A stretch of DNA of 64,000 nt from Maribacter forsetii DSM 18668 (GTDB taxonomy: Bacteria; Bacteroidota; Bacteroidia; Flavobacteriales; Flavobacteriaceae), in the NCBI RefSeq assembly GCF_000744105.1, contig NZ_JQLH01000001.1, forward strand, positions 3,919,001 to 3,983,000, written 5' to 3'. A program made the position numbers and the translations under genes. Below are positions 37,087 to 45,478 of the stretch, in pieces; the stretch's first letter is position 1; each line of letters starts with the position of its first letter. The notes beneath the pieces are model-generated. The model saw only the letters and a list, made by a program, of their open reading frames with translations, had not been told where the DNA came from and ran no database searches.

Positions 37087-37274
37087 TAGATGAATTTATA
37101 TCTTAAATCTTATTACTAAATACCTAAAAATGAAGGGGTATGTATTTCATAATTACTATATATGTGCACCCTGTAAGTTGACATTTAGCCGTTTTACCTT
37201 TTTTATGGATTCACTAATTATGTAGTTATATAATTAATGATTACCAAAAAAAAGCCGCCTTATTATGTTAAATA

Positions 37275-37330
37275 TTTGCCAGTCTTACAAATATCCTTAT
37301 TTTTGGTCAACCAATTTGGTTAACCAATTT
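37275..37330 (+). promoter_or_regulatory. Alginate operon B promoter with tandem TGGTNNACCA operator
   Basis: TTTG (37275-37278), 19 bp, then TATTTTTG (37298-37305) is a textbook Bacteroidota promoter. TGGTCAACCA (37304-37313) overlaps the -7 element, and TGGTTAACCA (37317-37326) follows at a 13-bp step. The CTTACAAATAT spacer is shared with the operon A promoter. It lies 7 to 60 bp before the second PL6 gene, so the mRNA leader is very short. Confidence 0.82.
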
Positions 37331-37336
37331 TGACTT

Positions 37337-39673
37337 ATGAGACGATACCACCTTCTATTCTTATCTGTTTTTATATGCCTAGCATATTCATTCACCAAAC
37401 CACAGCAAACACATATTGTAAAAAATGTAGCAGAGTTTACAGAAGTGCTTCAGAAAGTGCAGCCTGGTGACAGCATCGTTCTTGCCAATGGTGTTTGGAT
37501 GGATTCTGAACTTCTGTTTGAAGCGAATGGTACGGCAGAAAAACCTATCACACTAATAGCAGAAGAAAAGGGAAAAGTGATTTTATCCGGAGCTTCTAAT
37601 CTTAGAATTGCAGGTGATCACTTAATTGTCAAAGGTCTTGTTTTTAAAAATGGGTACACTCCTACCAACGCTGTTATTTCTTTTAGAAAAAGCAGGGAAC
37701 AAATGGCTAATAATTCTCGCCTTACCGAATGTGTAATCGATAACTTCAATAATCCTGAACGCCAAGTACAAGATTATTGGATAACCATTTACGGAAAAAA
37801 CAACCGAATTGACCATAACCATATTGCAGGTAAAAAGAATTTAGGAGTTACCATGATCGTTGGTTTGGATGCCGAAGATAGTAGAGCCAACAACCACCAA
37901 ATAGACCATAACTATTTTGGACCAAGACCTACATACGGAAACAATGGTGGAGAAACTTTAAGAATTGGCACTAGTCATCACGCATTAGAAAAATCGAACA
38001 CCTTAGTGGAATCTAACTACTTTGACAGAACCAATGGTGAACACGAAATCATCTCAAACAAGTCTTGTAACAACACTTTTAAATACAATACATTTTTTGA
38101 ATGTACAGGTACATTGACCATGCGCCATGGTAACGAAACATTGGTTGACGGCAATGTATTCATTGGTAATAACAAACCAAGTACTGGCGGTATTCGTGTC
38201 ATAAATGAAACACAAACGGTAATAAACAACTACCATGTTGGCTTAACGGGATATCGTTTTAGAGGTGCCTTTGTAATGATGAACGGCGTACCTAATTCAC
38301 CACCAAATAGATATGTACCGGTTATAGATTCTAAAGTAAATAGCAACACTTTTGTAAACTGCGATAATATTCTTTTTGGTGCAGGTAGTGATGCAGAAAG
38401 AAGTCAGGCACCAAGAACTTCAGAATTTTCAGATAATATCATTTACAACGATACCAAAAAAGATGTGTTTACTATTGATGATGATATTAGCGGTATTACT
38501 TTCAAGAACAATATTCTTGGCGAAAATTCAGAAACTACTATTAAGGAGGGTTTTAAGAACGCCAAGATTAAATTGGTAAAAGACAAAAACGGATTTCCGA
38601 TTCCTACCTCTAATAAGATTAAAACCAAAGTTGTTATTAGCCCTAAAATCGCAACTAAAGAGAATACTGGTACAACTTGGTATTCTAAAGCAGATAATAC
38701 GGTTGCGTTAAATTCTGGTAATACTATTAACGTAGCTGCTGGTATCAATACCTTATACGATAAAGTAAAAGAAACAAAACCTGGTGATATCATCATTCTT
38801 GAAGATGGCGGAACTTATTTACTGACCAAAGCGGTAAAAATTAACCATCCGCTAACCTTTAAAACTCTTGGCAAAGAAAAAGCGACCATCTTATTTGAAA
38901 GAATGATGGCTTTTGAAATTGAAAACGGAGGTAGTCTTTCTTTAGAAAATATCACTTTTGATGGCACCAAATCTCCAGATTACGCAGGTAACTCTGTAAT
39001 TAGTACTAGCAAAAAATCTATGATCGATAATTATAAATTGTTCATTGACAGATGTGAATTTAAAGATATGGTCGTTAATCATTCTTTTGATGTGCTGCGC
39101 GTTTCTAAAGGTACTTTTGCTGACACCATAAGCATACAAAACTCAAACTTCAAAAATATTTCTGGTAGCATTGCGGCCTTAGACAAAGAAACAGATGATA
39201 TAGGTGCCTATAATGTAGAGTACTTTATAATGAAGAATAATGCCATAAACGATTTACAAGGTGCAGCCTTAAGATTGTATAGAGGTGGTAAGGATGAAAG
39301 TACCTTTGGTCCGTTTTTAGAAATGGAGCATAATATATTTGACCATGTTGGCTACGGTTCTAAAAATAAATATGATGCTAGCATATCATTATATGGAGTT
39401 CAAGAAACAGCTATTAAAAATAATATTTTTAAAGATAGTAAAGCCATTAACATGCATCTGGTAGTGGGTGAGCCAATTGTAAAAGTTCTTAATAATGCCT
39501 TAAATAATTCAGAAAAACTTATGGTCACAGGCGATCAGAAATACCAAGTTGAAAATCAATGGGAACTTGTTCCTGAATTTACCAAGGATACCAACTACGC
39601 ATTACCTTCAGATTCTCCATTAAAGGGAAAAGGTACTGACGGTAAAGACTTAGGGCTATTAAAAAACGAATAA
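37337..39673 (+). CDS. PL6-family alginate lyase, secreted, two beta-helix domains
   Basis: 778 residues. The N-terminus (MRRYHLLFLSVFICLAYSFTKPQQ) is a signal peptide without a lipobox cysteine, so unlike its paralogue at 28596 it is probably soluble in the periplasm or secreted. The PL6 site is intact: E235, E237 (GEHEI), K242 (ISNKS) and R263 (MRHGN), with the AlyGC spacing. The second beta-helix at about 500-760 repeats the ETDDxGxYN and YRGGxDEST motifs seen in the paralogue. The two proteins share order and length but differ widely in sequence, which suggests distinct specificities. First gene of operon B. Confidence 0.93.
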   Translation: MRRYHLLFLSVFICLAYSFTKPQQTHIVKNVAEFTEVLQKVQPGDSIVLANGVWMDSELLFEANGTAEKPITLIAEEKGKVILSGASNLRIAGDHLIVKGLVFKNGYTPTNAVISFRKSREQMANNSRLTECVIDNFNNPERQVQDYWITIYGKNNRIDHNHIAGKKNLGVTMIVGLDAEDSRANNHQIDHNYFGPRPTYGNNGGETLRIGTSHHALEKSNTLVESNYFDRTNGEHEIISNKSCNNTFKYNTFFECTGTLTMRHGNETLVDGNVFIGNNKPSTGGIRVINETQTVINNYHVGLTGYRFRGAFVMMNGVPNSPPNRYVPVIDSKVNSNTFVNCDNILFGAGSDAERSQAPRTSEFSDNIIYNDTKKDVFTIDDDISGITFKNNILGENSETTIKEGFKNAKIKLVKDKNGFPIPTSNKIKTKVVISPKIATKENTGTTWYSKADNTVALNSGNTINVAAGINTLYDKVKETKPGDIIILEDGGTYLLTKAVKINHPLTFKTLGKEKATILFERMMAFEIENGGSLSLENITFDGTKSPDYAGNSVISTSKKSMIDNYKLFIDRCEFKDMVVNHSFDVLRVSKGTFADTISIQNSNFKNISGSIAALDKETDDIGAYNVEYFIMKNNAINDLQGAALRLYRGGKDESTFGPFLEMEHNIFDHVGYGSKNKYDASISLYGVQETAIKNNIFKDSKAINMHLVVGEPIVKVLNNALNNSEKLMVTGDQKYQVENQWELVPEFTKDTNYALPSDSPLKGKGTDGKDLGLLKNE

Positions 39674-39678
39674 CAAGC

Positions 39679-41907
39679 ATGATCAAATACTTAACAACAT
39701 TGCAAATTTTTATTTGCGCTATTTTAATAACGTTCAGCGCAGCTGCACAAGAACACCCTAGCCTTATTCTAACCAAAAAAGGAGTTGAAAAAATAAGGGC
39801 AGAATTAGGTTCTGTTCCTTTATTTGATGCCTCTTTACAAAAGTTAAAAGCAGAGATTGATGCGGAAATTGCTCTAGGCATAGACACACCTATCCCGAAA
39901 GATTATTCTGGTGGCTATACTCATGTTCGTCACAAACGAAACATGGTCGTTATGCAACAAGCAGGCGTGCTATATCAAATTTTAGAGGATGAGAAATATG
40001 CAAAGTATGTAAAAGACATGCTTTTGCAATATGAAGGAATGTACAAAACATTACCCTTACACCCTAAAACAAGATCTTATGCTAGAGGTAAATTATTTTG
40101 GCAATGTTTAAACGACTCTAACTGGTTGGTTTACGTCAGCCAAGCTTATGATTGCATTTATAATTACCTAAGTGCAGCTGAAAGAAAAAAACTAGAGAAA
40201 AATCTTTTTAAACCATTCGCGGATCACATTTCAGTTGATAGTCCGCAGTTTTACCAAAGGGTACACAACCATAGTACATGGGGTAATGCAGCTGTTGGTA
40301 TGATTGGTTTAGTAATGAACGATAAAGAATTAATCGATCGTGCATTATATGGTATTCCAAATTTAGAGATGGACAAAACTGCTAAAGACGATGATGGCGG
40401 CTTTATAAATAAAGAAGGCAAAGCCGGATTCTTAGCAAATATTGAAGAACCTTTTTCTCCTGATGGGTATTATAATGAGGGTCCATACTACCAGCGTTAT
40501 GCCATGTATCCTTTTTTAATTTTCGCAGAAGGTCTACACAATGTAAAACCTGAATTAAAAATCTTTGAATACAAAGACGGTGTTCTTTTAAAATCTATCA
40601 ATGCTCTTTTAAATTTATCTGATGCAGATGGAGATTTCTTTCCCCTTAACGACGGGCAAAAAGGAATGTCTTATTATACTGATGCTTTAGTAACAGCGGT
40701 AGACATCTCTTATTATTACGGAAATCAAGACCCAGGATTATTAAGTATTGCAGAAAAACAAAACAAAGTCTTATTAGATGATTCAGGCTTAGCTGTTGCG
40801 CTAGGAGTTAAAAATGGCAAAGCAGAACCATTCGCGAAAAAATCAATTAATTTATCTGATGGACCTAACGGAAAACAAGGTGGTGTGGGTATTTTACGAA
40901 GTGATGACTTAGAACTTGTTTTTAAATATGCGGCACAAGGATCAAGCCATGGGCACTATGATAAGCTATCCTACTCTTACTACGAAAATGGTGATGAAGT
41001 ATTGCAAGATTACGGTCTTGCACGTTTTGTAAATATTGAACAAAAAGGTGGCGGTAATTATCTGAAAGAAAATAAAACCTGGGCAAAGCAAACCATTGCC
41101 CATAATACTCTTGTGCAAAATGAGAAATCTCACTACCAAGGCAAATATGATATTGGCAGCAAGCACAACCCTACTTTATATATTTTTGATGATTCTAAAG
41201 CCAATATACAATTAGTAAGTGCCAAAGAATCTAACGCATATCCTGGAACTGAAATGCACAGAACTATGGCTATCATTAAAGATGGTGAATTTGAAAAGCC
41301 TTTTATGCTTGATATTCTAAAAGTTAAATCTGATAGTACAAACCAATATGATCTACCCTTTTATTTTATGGGTCAAGTATTGAAAACAAATTTTGAATAT
41401 GAAGTCCCTAAAACACTGGAGCCATTAGGTAGCGACAACGGTTATCAACATTTATGGTCAGAAGGTTGCGGAAGCACAACAGAAGAAAACACAAAATTAA
41501 GTTGGCTAGAAAAAGGGAAGTTCTATACCTTAACATCGGCAACCTCAAAAGATGACGAGTTAAGATTTGTAAGAATTGGTGCCAATGACCCTGAGTTTAA
41601 TTTAAGAAGAGAAGCTGGTTTTATTATCCGTAGAAAAGATACAAATAACACACTATTTGTCTCAACTATAGAAGCGCATGGAAGCTATAGCCCGGTTTCA
41701 GAATCAGCTGTTAATTCCAATAGTTCAATCTCAGCATTAAAAATAGTTTTAGACATTGTAGACTATACTGCTATTTCAATTACAACTGTTCAAGGTACTA
41801 CTAAACTGTTTATAATAGCAAATACCAATGCTTCAAAGGAGGCAAAACATACGTTAAAAATCAACAATGAGAATTATGAATGGTCTGGTTCTTATTATTT
41901 TAAATAA
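39679..41907 (+). CDS. PL17-family oligoalginate lyase
   Basis: 742 residues. A signal peptide (to about AAAQ, residue 24) has no lipobox. The alginate-lyase alpha/alpha toroid (about 60-330) holds HNHSTWGN (N197, H198) and NEGPYYQRYA (Y270/Y271), which correspond to the catalytic Asn/His/Tyr set of PL17. The heparinase II/III-like beta-sandwich follows (GSSHGHYDKLSYSYYENGDEVLQDYG, WAKQTIAHNTLV). The enzyme works from the chain end and releases unsaturated monomer, which becomes DEH. Its start is 5 bp after the PL6 stop, so the two are co-translated. KdgF follows. Confidence 0.93.
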   Translation: MIKYLTTLQIFICAILITFSAAAQEHPSLILTKKGVEKIRAELGSVPLFDASLQKLKAEIDAEIALGIDTPIPKDYSGGYTHVRHKRNMVVMQQAGVLYQILEDEKYAKYVKDMLLQYEGMYKTLPLHPKTRSYARGKLFWQCLNDSNWLVYVSQAYDCIYNYLSAAERKKLEKNLFKPFADHISVDSPQFYQRVHNHSTWGNAAVGMIGLVMNDKELIDRALYGIPNLEMDKTAKDDDGGFINKEGKAGFLANIEEPFSPDGYYNEGPYYQRYAMYPFLIFAEGLHNVKPELKIFEYKDGVLLKSINALLNLSDADGDFFPLNDGQKGMSYYTDALVTAVDISYYYGNQDPGLLSIAEKQNKVLLDDSGLAVALGVKNGKAEPFAKKSINLSDGPNGKQGGVGILRSDDLELVFKYAAQGSSHGHYDKLSYSYYENGDEVLQDYGLARFVNIEQKGGGNYLKENKTWAKQTIAHNTLVQNEKSHYQGKYDIGSKHNPTLYIFDDSKANIQLVSAKESNAYPGTEMHRTMAIIKDGEFEKPFMLDILKVKSDSTNQYDLPFYFMGQVLKTNFEYEVPKTLEPLGSDNGYQHLWSEGCGSTTEENTKLSWLEKGKFYTLTSATSKDDELRFVRIGANDPEFNLRREAGFIIRRKDTNNTLFVSTIEAHGSYSPVSESAVNSNSSISALKIVLDIVDYTAISITTVQGTTKLFIIANTNASKEAKHTLKINNENYEWSGSYYFK

Positions 41908-41927
41908 ATATTAAAGAATAAAAAATT

Positions 41928-42302
41928 ATGAAAAGATTCAGTGAAAAATACGTCATTACAAAAGACATGGAATGGGAAGTGCTTGGAGGAGGAGTTTCAA
42001 GAAAGTTCTTAGGCTATGACAACCAAATTATGATGGTTAGAGTAAAATTTGACAAAGGAGCATTAGGTGCTCCTCATCAACATTTTCACACACAAGCTAC
42101 CTATTGCGTTTCAGGAAAATTCGAATTTGTAATTGATGGTGAGAAGCAAATAGTAGAAGCAGGTGACGGAGTTTATATTGAACCAAATTTATTACATAGT
42201 GCTGTTTGCCTAGAAGAAGGGGAACTTATTGATACTTTTAGCCCTGTCAGAGAAGATTTCTTAAGTGGTGTGGGTCCATCTTATTTTGGAGATAAAGAAT
42301 AA
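41928..42302 (+). CDS. kdgF: KdgF cupin, linearises unsaturated uronate to DEH
   Basis: 124 residues, one cupin domain. The metal cluster lies in APHQHFHTQATYCVSGKFEFVIDG (H50, H52, nearby H54 and Q56) with H90 (NLLHSA) as the last ligand. KdgF converts 4,5-unsaturated uronate released by lyases to 4-deoxy-L-erythro-5-hexoseulose uronate (DEH). It sits directly after PL17, the main producer of this monomer, and no signal peptide is seen, so it acts in the cytoplasm after uptake. A strong hairpin follows the gene. Confidence 0.9.
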   Translation: MKRFSEKYVITKDMEWEVLGGGVSRKFLGYDNQIMMVRVKFDKGALGAPHQHFHTQATYCVSGKFEFVIDGEKQIVEAGDGVYIEPNLLHSAVCLEEGELIDTFSPVREDFLSGVGPSYFGDKE

Positions 42303-42308
42303 GACCTA

Positions 42309-42350
42309 ATCTATTTAAAGCCACTAAAAGTAACTTTAAATAGATTTTTT
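42309..42350 (+). terminator. Terminator after kdgF
   Basis: A perfect 13-bp stem AATCTATTTAAAG (42309-42321) / CTTTAAATAGATT (42335-42347) with a 13-nt loop, followed by T's. The stem is AT-rich, so some read-through into the Nramp-like gene 43 bp beyond is possible. Confidence 0.75.
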
Positions 42351-42392
42351 GAAGTACTATTTTATAACATATTAAATGCTGAACCAATACTT

Positions 42393-43643
42393 ATGACAAC
42401 AGAAAATATGTCCTTTTCAGGAAAATTTAAAAAACGTCTCAAGGATTTTGGTCCAGCATTTTTTATTATTGGTTACGTTGTAGGTACCGGTAGTGTCACC
42501 TCAATGGTAGTTTCTGGTGCTAAATATGGTCTTAGCCTTTCATGGGCGCTACTGCTTTCTTGTTTTTTCACCTACTTCTTATTGGTATCTATTAGTAAAT
42601 TGACCATCGTTTCCGGAAATACCCTGATGTTCAATTTCAAAAAAACATTTGGTAAACCGCTCACTATTTTTATTATTACTGCATTACTCGTCTCCATAGT
42701 TTCTTCTTGTATTGGCGTTATGGGCGTAGTTGCAGAAGTAACAATGGAATGGATTTCAGTAAAAACCTCCATTTCATTTCTTAACAAACCTGTAGTTTCC
42801 ATTTTTTTCATAGCCTTACTTATTGGACTTTTTTGGACCGGTAAACACGAAAATTTCATAAAAGCCATGAGTATCATGGTTGGCTTTATGGCATTAGCTT
42901 TTATTATAACAAGCTTTATGGTGGTTAAAGAAGCAGGCACTTCCATTACCGAATTTTTTCCTGAATTACCTAAAGGCGATAACAACGGCTTGGTAATTGC
43001 CGGTATAGTAGGTACTACTATGGCAGGTGTTTGTTTAGCATCTCGAAGCATTCTTGTTCAAGAGCAAAACTGGGGACTAAAAGATTTAAAAACTGAAAAC
43101 AAAGATGCGATGTCTTCTATGGTAATGACTTTTTTTATAAGTCTTGCCATAATGATCAGTGCAACAGGTACGCTATACTTTAAAGGAGCACCTGTTGAAG
43201 ACGCTACTGATATGATGCACGCATTGGGACCATGGGCAGGCGATTTTGCTCTAACCCTTTTTACATTAGGAATTATTGGCGCAGGTTTATCTTCAATTTT
43301 TCCCAACCTATTGTTATTTCCTTGGCTGGTGGCCGATTACACAGGTACGGAGCGCGACATGAAAAAACCGCTGTATAAACTAATTGTAGTTTTGGTAGCT
43401 CTATCTGGTTTGATTGTTCCAATACTAGGAGGAAAACCAGTTTGGATATTAATTGCGTCACAAGCATTAAGCCCGTTTGTAATGCCATTGATTACACTGT
43501 TTCTACTCATTCTTTTAAATAAGGAGCGTATTATGAAAGAACATAAAATTGGCATTGGTATGAATTTAGCATTGGGAGCCACTTTTATTTTTAACTGTTA
43601 TATGCTGTATGTTGCTTTAAACGGATTTATTGATTTCCTTTAG
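42393..43643 (+). CDS. Nramp-superfamily membrane carrier lacking the canonical metal site (copy 2)
   Basis: 416 residues with about 11 hydrophobic helices. The start FGPAFFIIGYVVGTGSVTSM aligns with Nramp helix 1, but DPGN reads GTGS (31-34). In helix 6 MPHN reads AGVC (211-214), so all four helix-6 motif residues differ. This copy is further from classical Nramp than the one at 7423. The gene lies between the kdgF terminator and the convergent manA gene. Given its setting it may carry a uronate, a keto acid or a non-transition metal. Only the family relation is sure. Confidence 0.75.
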   Translation: MTTENMSFSGKFKKRLKDFGPAFFIIGYVVGTGSVTSMVVSGAKYGLSLSWALLLSCFFTYFLLVSISKLTIVSGNTLMFNFKKTFGKPLTIFIITALLVSIVSSCIGVMGVVAEVTMEWISVKTSISFLNKPVVSIFFIALLIGLFWTGKHENFIKAMSIMVGFMALAFIITSFMVVKEAGTSITEFFPELPKGDNNGLVIAGIVGTTMAGVCLASRSILVQEQNWGLKDLKTENKDAMSSMVMTFFISLAIMISATGTLYFKGAPVEDATDMMHALGPWAGDFALTLFTLGIIGAGLSSIFPNLLLFPWLVADYTGTERDMKKPLYKLIVVLVALSGLIVPILGGKPVWILIASQALSPFVMPLITLFLLILLNKERIMKEHKIGIGMNLALGATFIFNCYMLYVALNGFIDFL

Positions 43644-43676
43644 GATCACATTTAAAGAAATAAATTAGATTGCAAT

Positions 43677-43721
43677 AAAAAAGGGCAAACAAATAACTTA
43701 ATATTTGTTTGCCCTTTTTTT
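43677..43721. terminator. Bidirectional terminator, 19-bp perfect stem
   Basis: Left arm 43677-43695 and right arm 43702-43720 are exact reverse complements (core GGGCAAACAAATA) with a 6-nt loop. The plus strand ends in seven T and the minus strand in a matching run. It separates the convergent Nramp-like and manA genes. Confidence 0.9.
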
Positions 43722-43748
43722 ATCATGTTTGGATTGAAAATTAATCTC

Positions 43749-44873
43749 TTAACTTGGAGGATAACATAACAAAATCTTGGATGCTACGGTAGATGTAAAT
43801 TTCACTTCGTCTATTGCTGCAGAAAAGAATATTTCATCACCTTGTGCAAAGCTATACTCTTTACCACCACATACGATAGTACCTTCTCCAAAGTAAATAA
43901 CCGCAACGAAAAAACTTCCATTTGCCTTAATCGTATATGAACTATTTAAATCTAGTTCACTTAGCCCAAAACAATCCGTATGGGTTTCGTTAAATATGGT
44001 ATTCAATGTATGCGTATCAGAAGAATCTATAGTTTTAGGGGAAACCTTCCATCTTTTTATTGCTTCTTCATGGGAACAGCCATCATAATGAAAACAATCT
44101 AGCATATTTTGCTCCCCTACCCCTTGGTGTATTAATTCATCAGAAATCGTTAATCCTGCAGGAGTAACTTTCTCTACACGCATAGTATAATCAGTAGGTT
44201 CTTGAACTTCCATTAAAAAGCACCCACTACCAATTGCATGTGGCACACCGCCATATATCATATATGCATCACCAGGGTTCACTTCTATCTTGTGAAGACT
44301 ATTAAGCATACCCTCAATATCCTGATTTACAAAGAGAGTTTCCCATTGTGCTCTTGTAACCCCTTCTTTGAAGCCCATATAAATGACACTTTTCTCTCCA
44401 TTTATTTCACGCTTATTTAAAACATACCATGATTCAGTTTTTCCAAAAGCCGAATTCAACATGGTCTTGGCGTAATCTTTATCTGGATGTACCTGTATTG
44501 TAAGTCGTTCTTTAGAGTCAAGCATTTTAATCAACACCCCAGTGGCGCCAAATTTATCTGCCAATGACTTACCTAGATAAAGTTCTTTGTTAGAATCTAC
44601 TAATTCTTTTAGAGAATGAGTGCCGGAAGGAGTCTCTACTAGAGAAAGTCCTTCATTTTCGGGTCTTCCGTTTCCTCTAGCTGTCACAGTAGACATTATC
44701 CACTCTTCTGGCATACTACCATCAACTTCTGGAATATCTTTTTTCCATCTATCTATAAGTGCACCTCCTTCATAAGTACGCCAAACTCGGTTAGAAAATT
44801 GCTTTAAAGGAATATATGCGTATTGTTCAAAACTGTTATTCATAATACTGTGTTTACAATCAATTAAAATCAT
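43749..44873 (-). CDS. manA: Class I mannose-6-phosphate isomerase
   Basis: 374 residues from the ATG at 44873. An alternative ATG at 44843 (MNNSFEQYAY) would remove 10, and neither start has a good ribosome-binding site. The zinc site motifs are IQVHPDKDYAK, GKTESWYVL and GGVPHAIGSGCFLMEVQEPTDY. The length and order match the cupin-type PMI of the Firmicutes/Bacteroidota branch. It interconverts fructose 6-phosphate and mannose 6-phosphate. It sits inside the alginate locus but on the opposite strand, divergent from SusC. Its link may be to mannose metabolism or to guluronate/mannuronate-associated glycans. Confidence 0.88.
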   Translation of the reverse strand: MILIDCKHSIMNNSFEQYAYIPLKQFSNRVWRTYEGGALIDRWKKDIPEVDGSMPEEWIMSTVTARGNGRPENEGLSLVETPSGTHSLKELVDSNKELYLGKSLADKFGATGVLIKMLDSKERLTIQVHPDKDYAKTMLNSAFGKTESWYVLNKREINGEKSVIYMGFKEGVTRAQWETLFVNQDIEGMLNSLHKIEVNPGDAYMIYGGVPHAIGSGCFLMEVQEPTDYTMRVEKVTPAGLTISDELIHQGVGEQNMLDCFHYDGCSHEEAIKRWKVSPKTIDSSDTHTLNTIFNETHTDCFGLSELDLNSSYTIKANGSFFVAVIYFGEGTIVCGGKEYSFAQGDEIFFSAAIDEVKFTSTVASKILLCYPPS

Positions 44874-45478
44874 CAGAAGTTATTGAATATCAAAAAATTG
44901 AATTCACACTTACTTCTACAAATCCAAAAATAATTGAAAATTTAGAGAGGAAAACCGCTCAAATTTAGGAATTTAAATACAGTTTTTTGACGAAAAGAAA
45001 GCATAATTAGCTATAAAAAGTATTGATTCAAAAAAGCCCCCATTTGTTAATTAAATACCATATCCTCAATATTACACAGGGTTAAAAGCAGATTTGAAAA
45101 ATTTCAGCACAGCAAAAGTTGTTAAAATGTAAATTTCTCTTTTTTTAACGATTAAATAACATATATTTGGTAAACCAAATTGGATAACCAGTTTGGAAAA
45201 CCAAAATATTTAAACTCAAATTAACATCGAACTTAATTTTAATTCAATTCAATGACTGAAAATTTAGATTAACACATTTACATTATCATTTCTTATTTGA
45301 AATAAGGATGCGATTAAAAAAAATGAACTATTTACTGTTAGTGTTTTCTTCAAAAGCAAGTAGTAGAAATTAAAGAAGCCCTAGCAGATGTAAAATGAAA
45401 CTCAATTCAATTTTCATTTTAAAATGCTTTAATCAGACTTTAACAAGTCGAACTTAAATTAACATAACAAGACTACAA
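44874..45478. other. 605-bp intergenic region: SusC control region and long leader
   Basis: This gap lies between divergent manA and susC genes. It contains the triple operator at 45168-45203. It also contains a leader of about 300 nt between the -7 element and the susC start. Inside the leader is a 21-codon ORF (45308-45373, MRLKKMNYLLLVFSS...) with AAGG just before its ATG; it may be a short leader peptide or chance. A TATTTTTG -7-like motif for manA on the minus strand is at 44932-44925 but lacks a paired -33. Confidence 0.6.
45162..45203 (+). promoter_or_regulatory. SusCD promoter with three tandem TGGTNNACCA-like boxes
   Basis: The -7 element TATATTTG (45162-45169) overlaps TGGTAAACCA (45168-45177). 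Two more boxes, TGGATAACCA (45181-45190) and TGGAAAACCA (45194-45203), follow at exact 13-bp steps. No clear -33 TTTG is seen. This is the only site of the set with three boxes, and it lies before the outer-membrane uptake genes. Confidence 0.78.
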
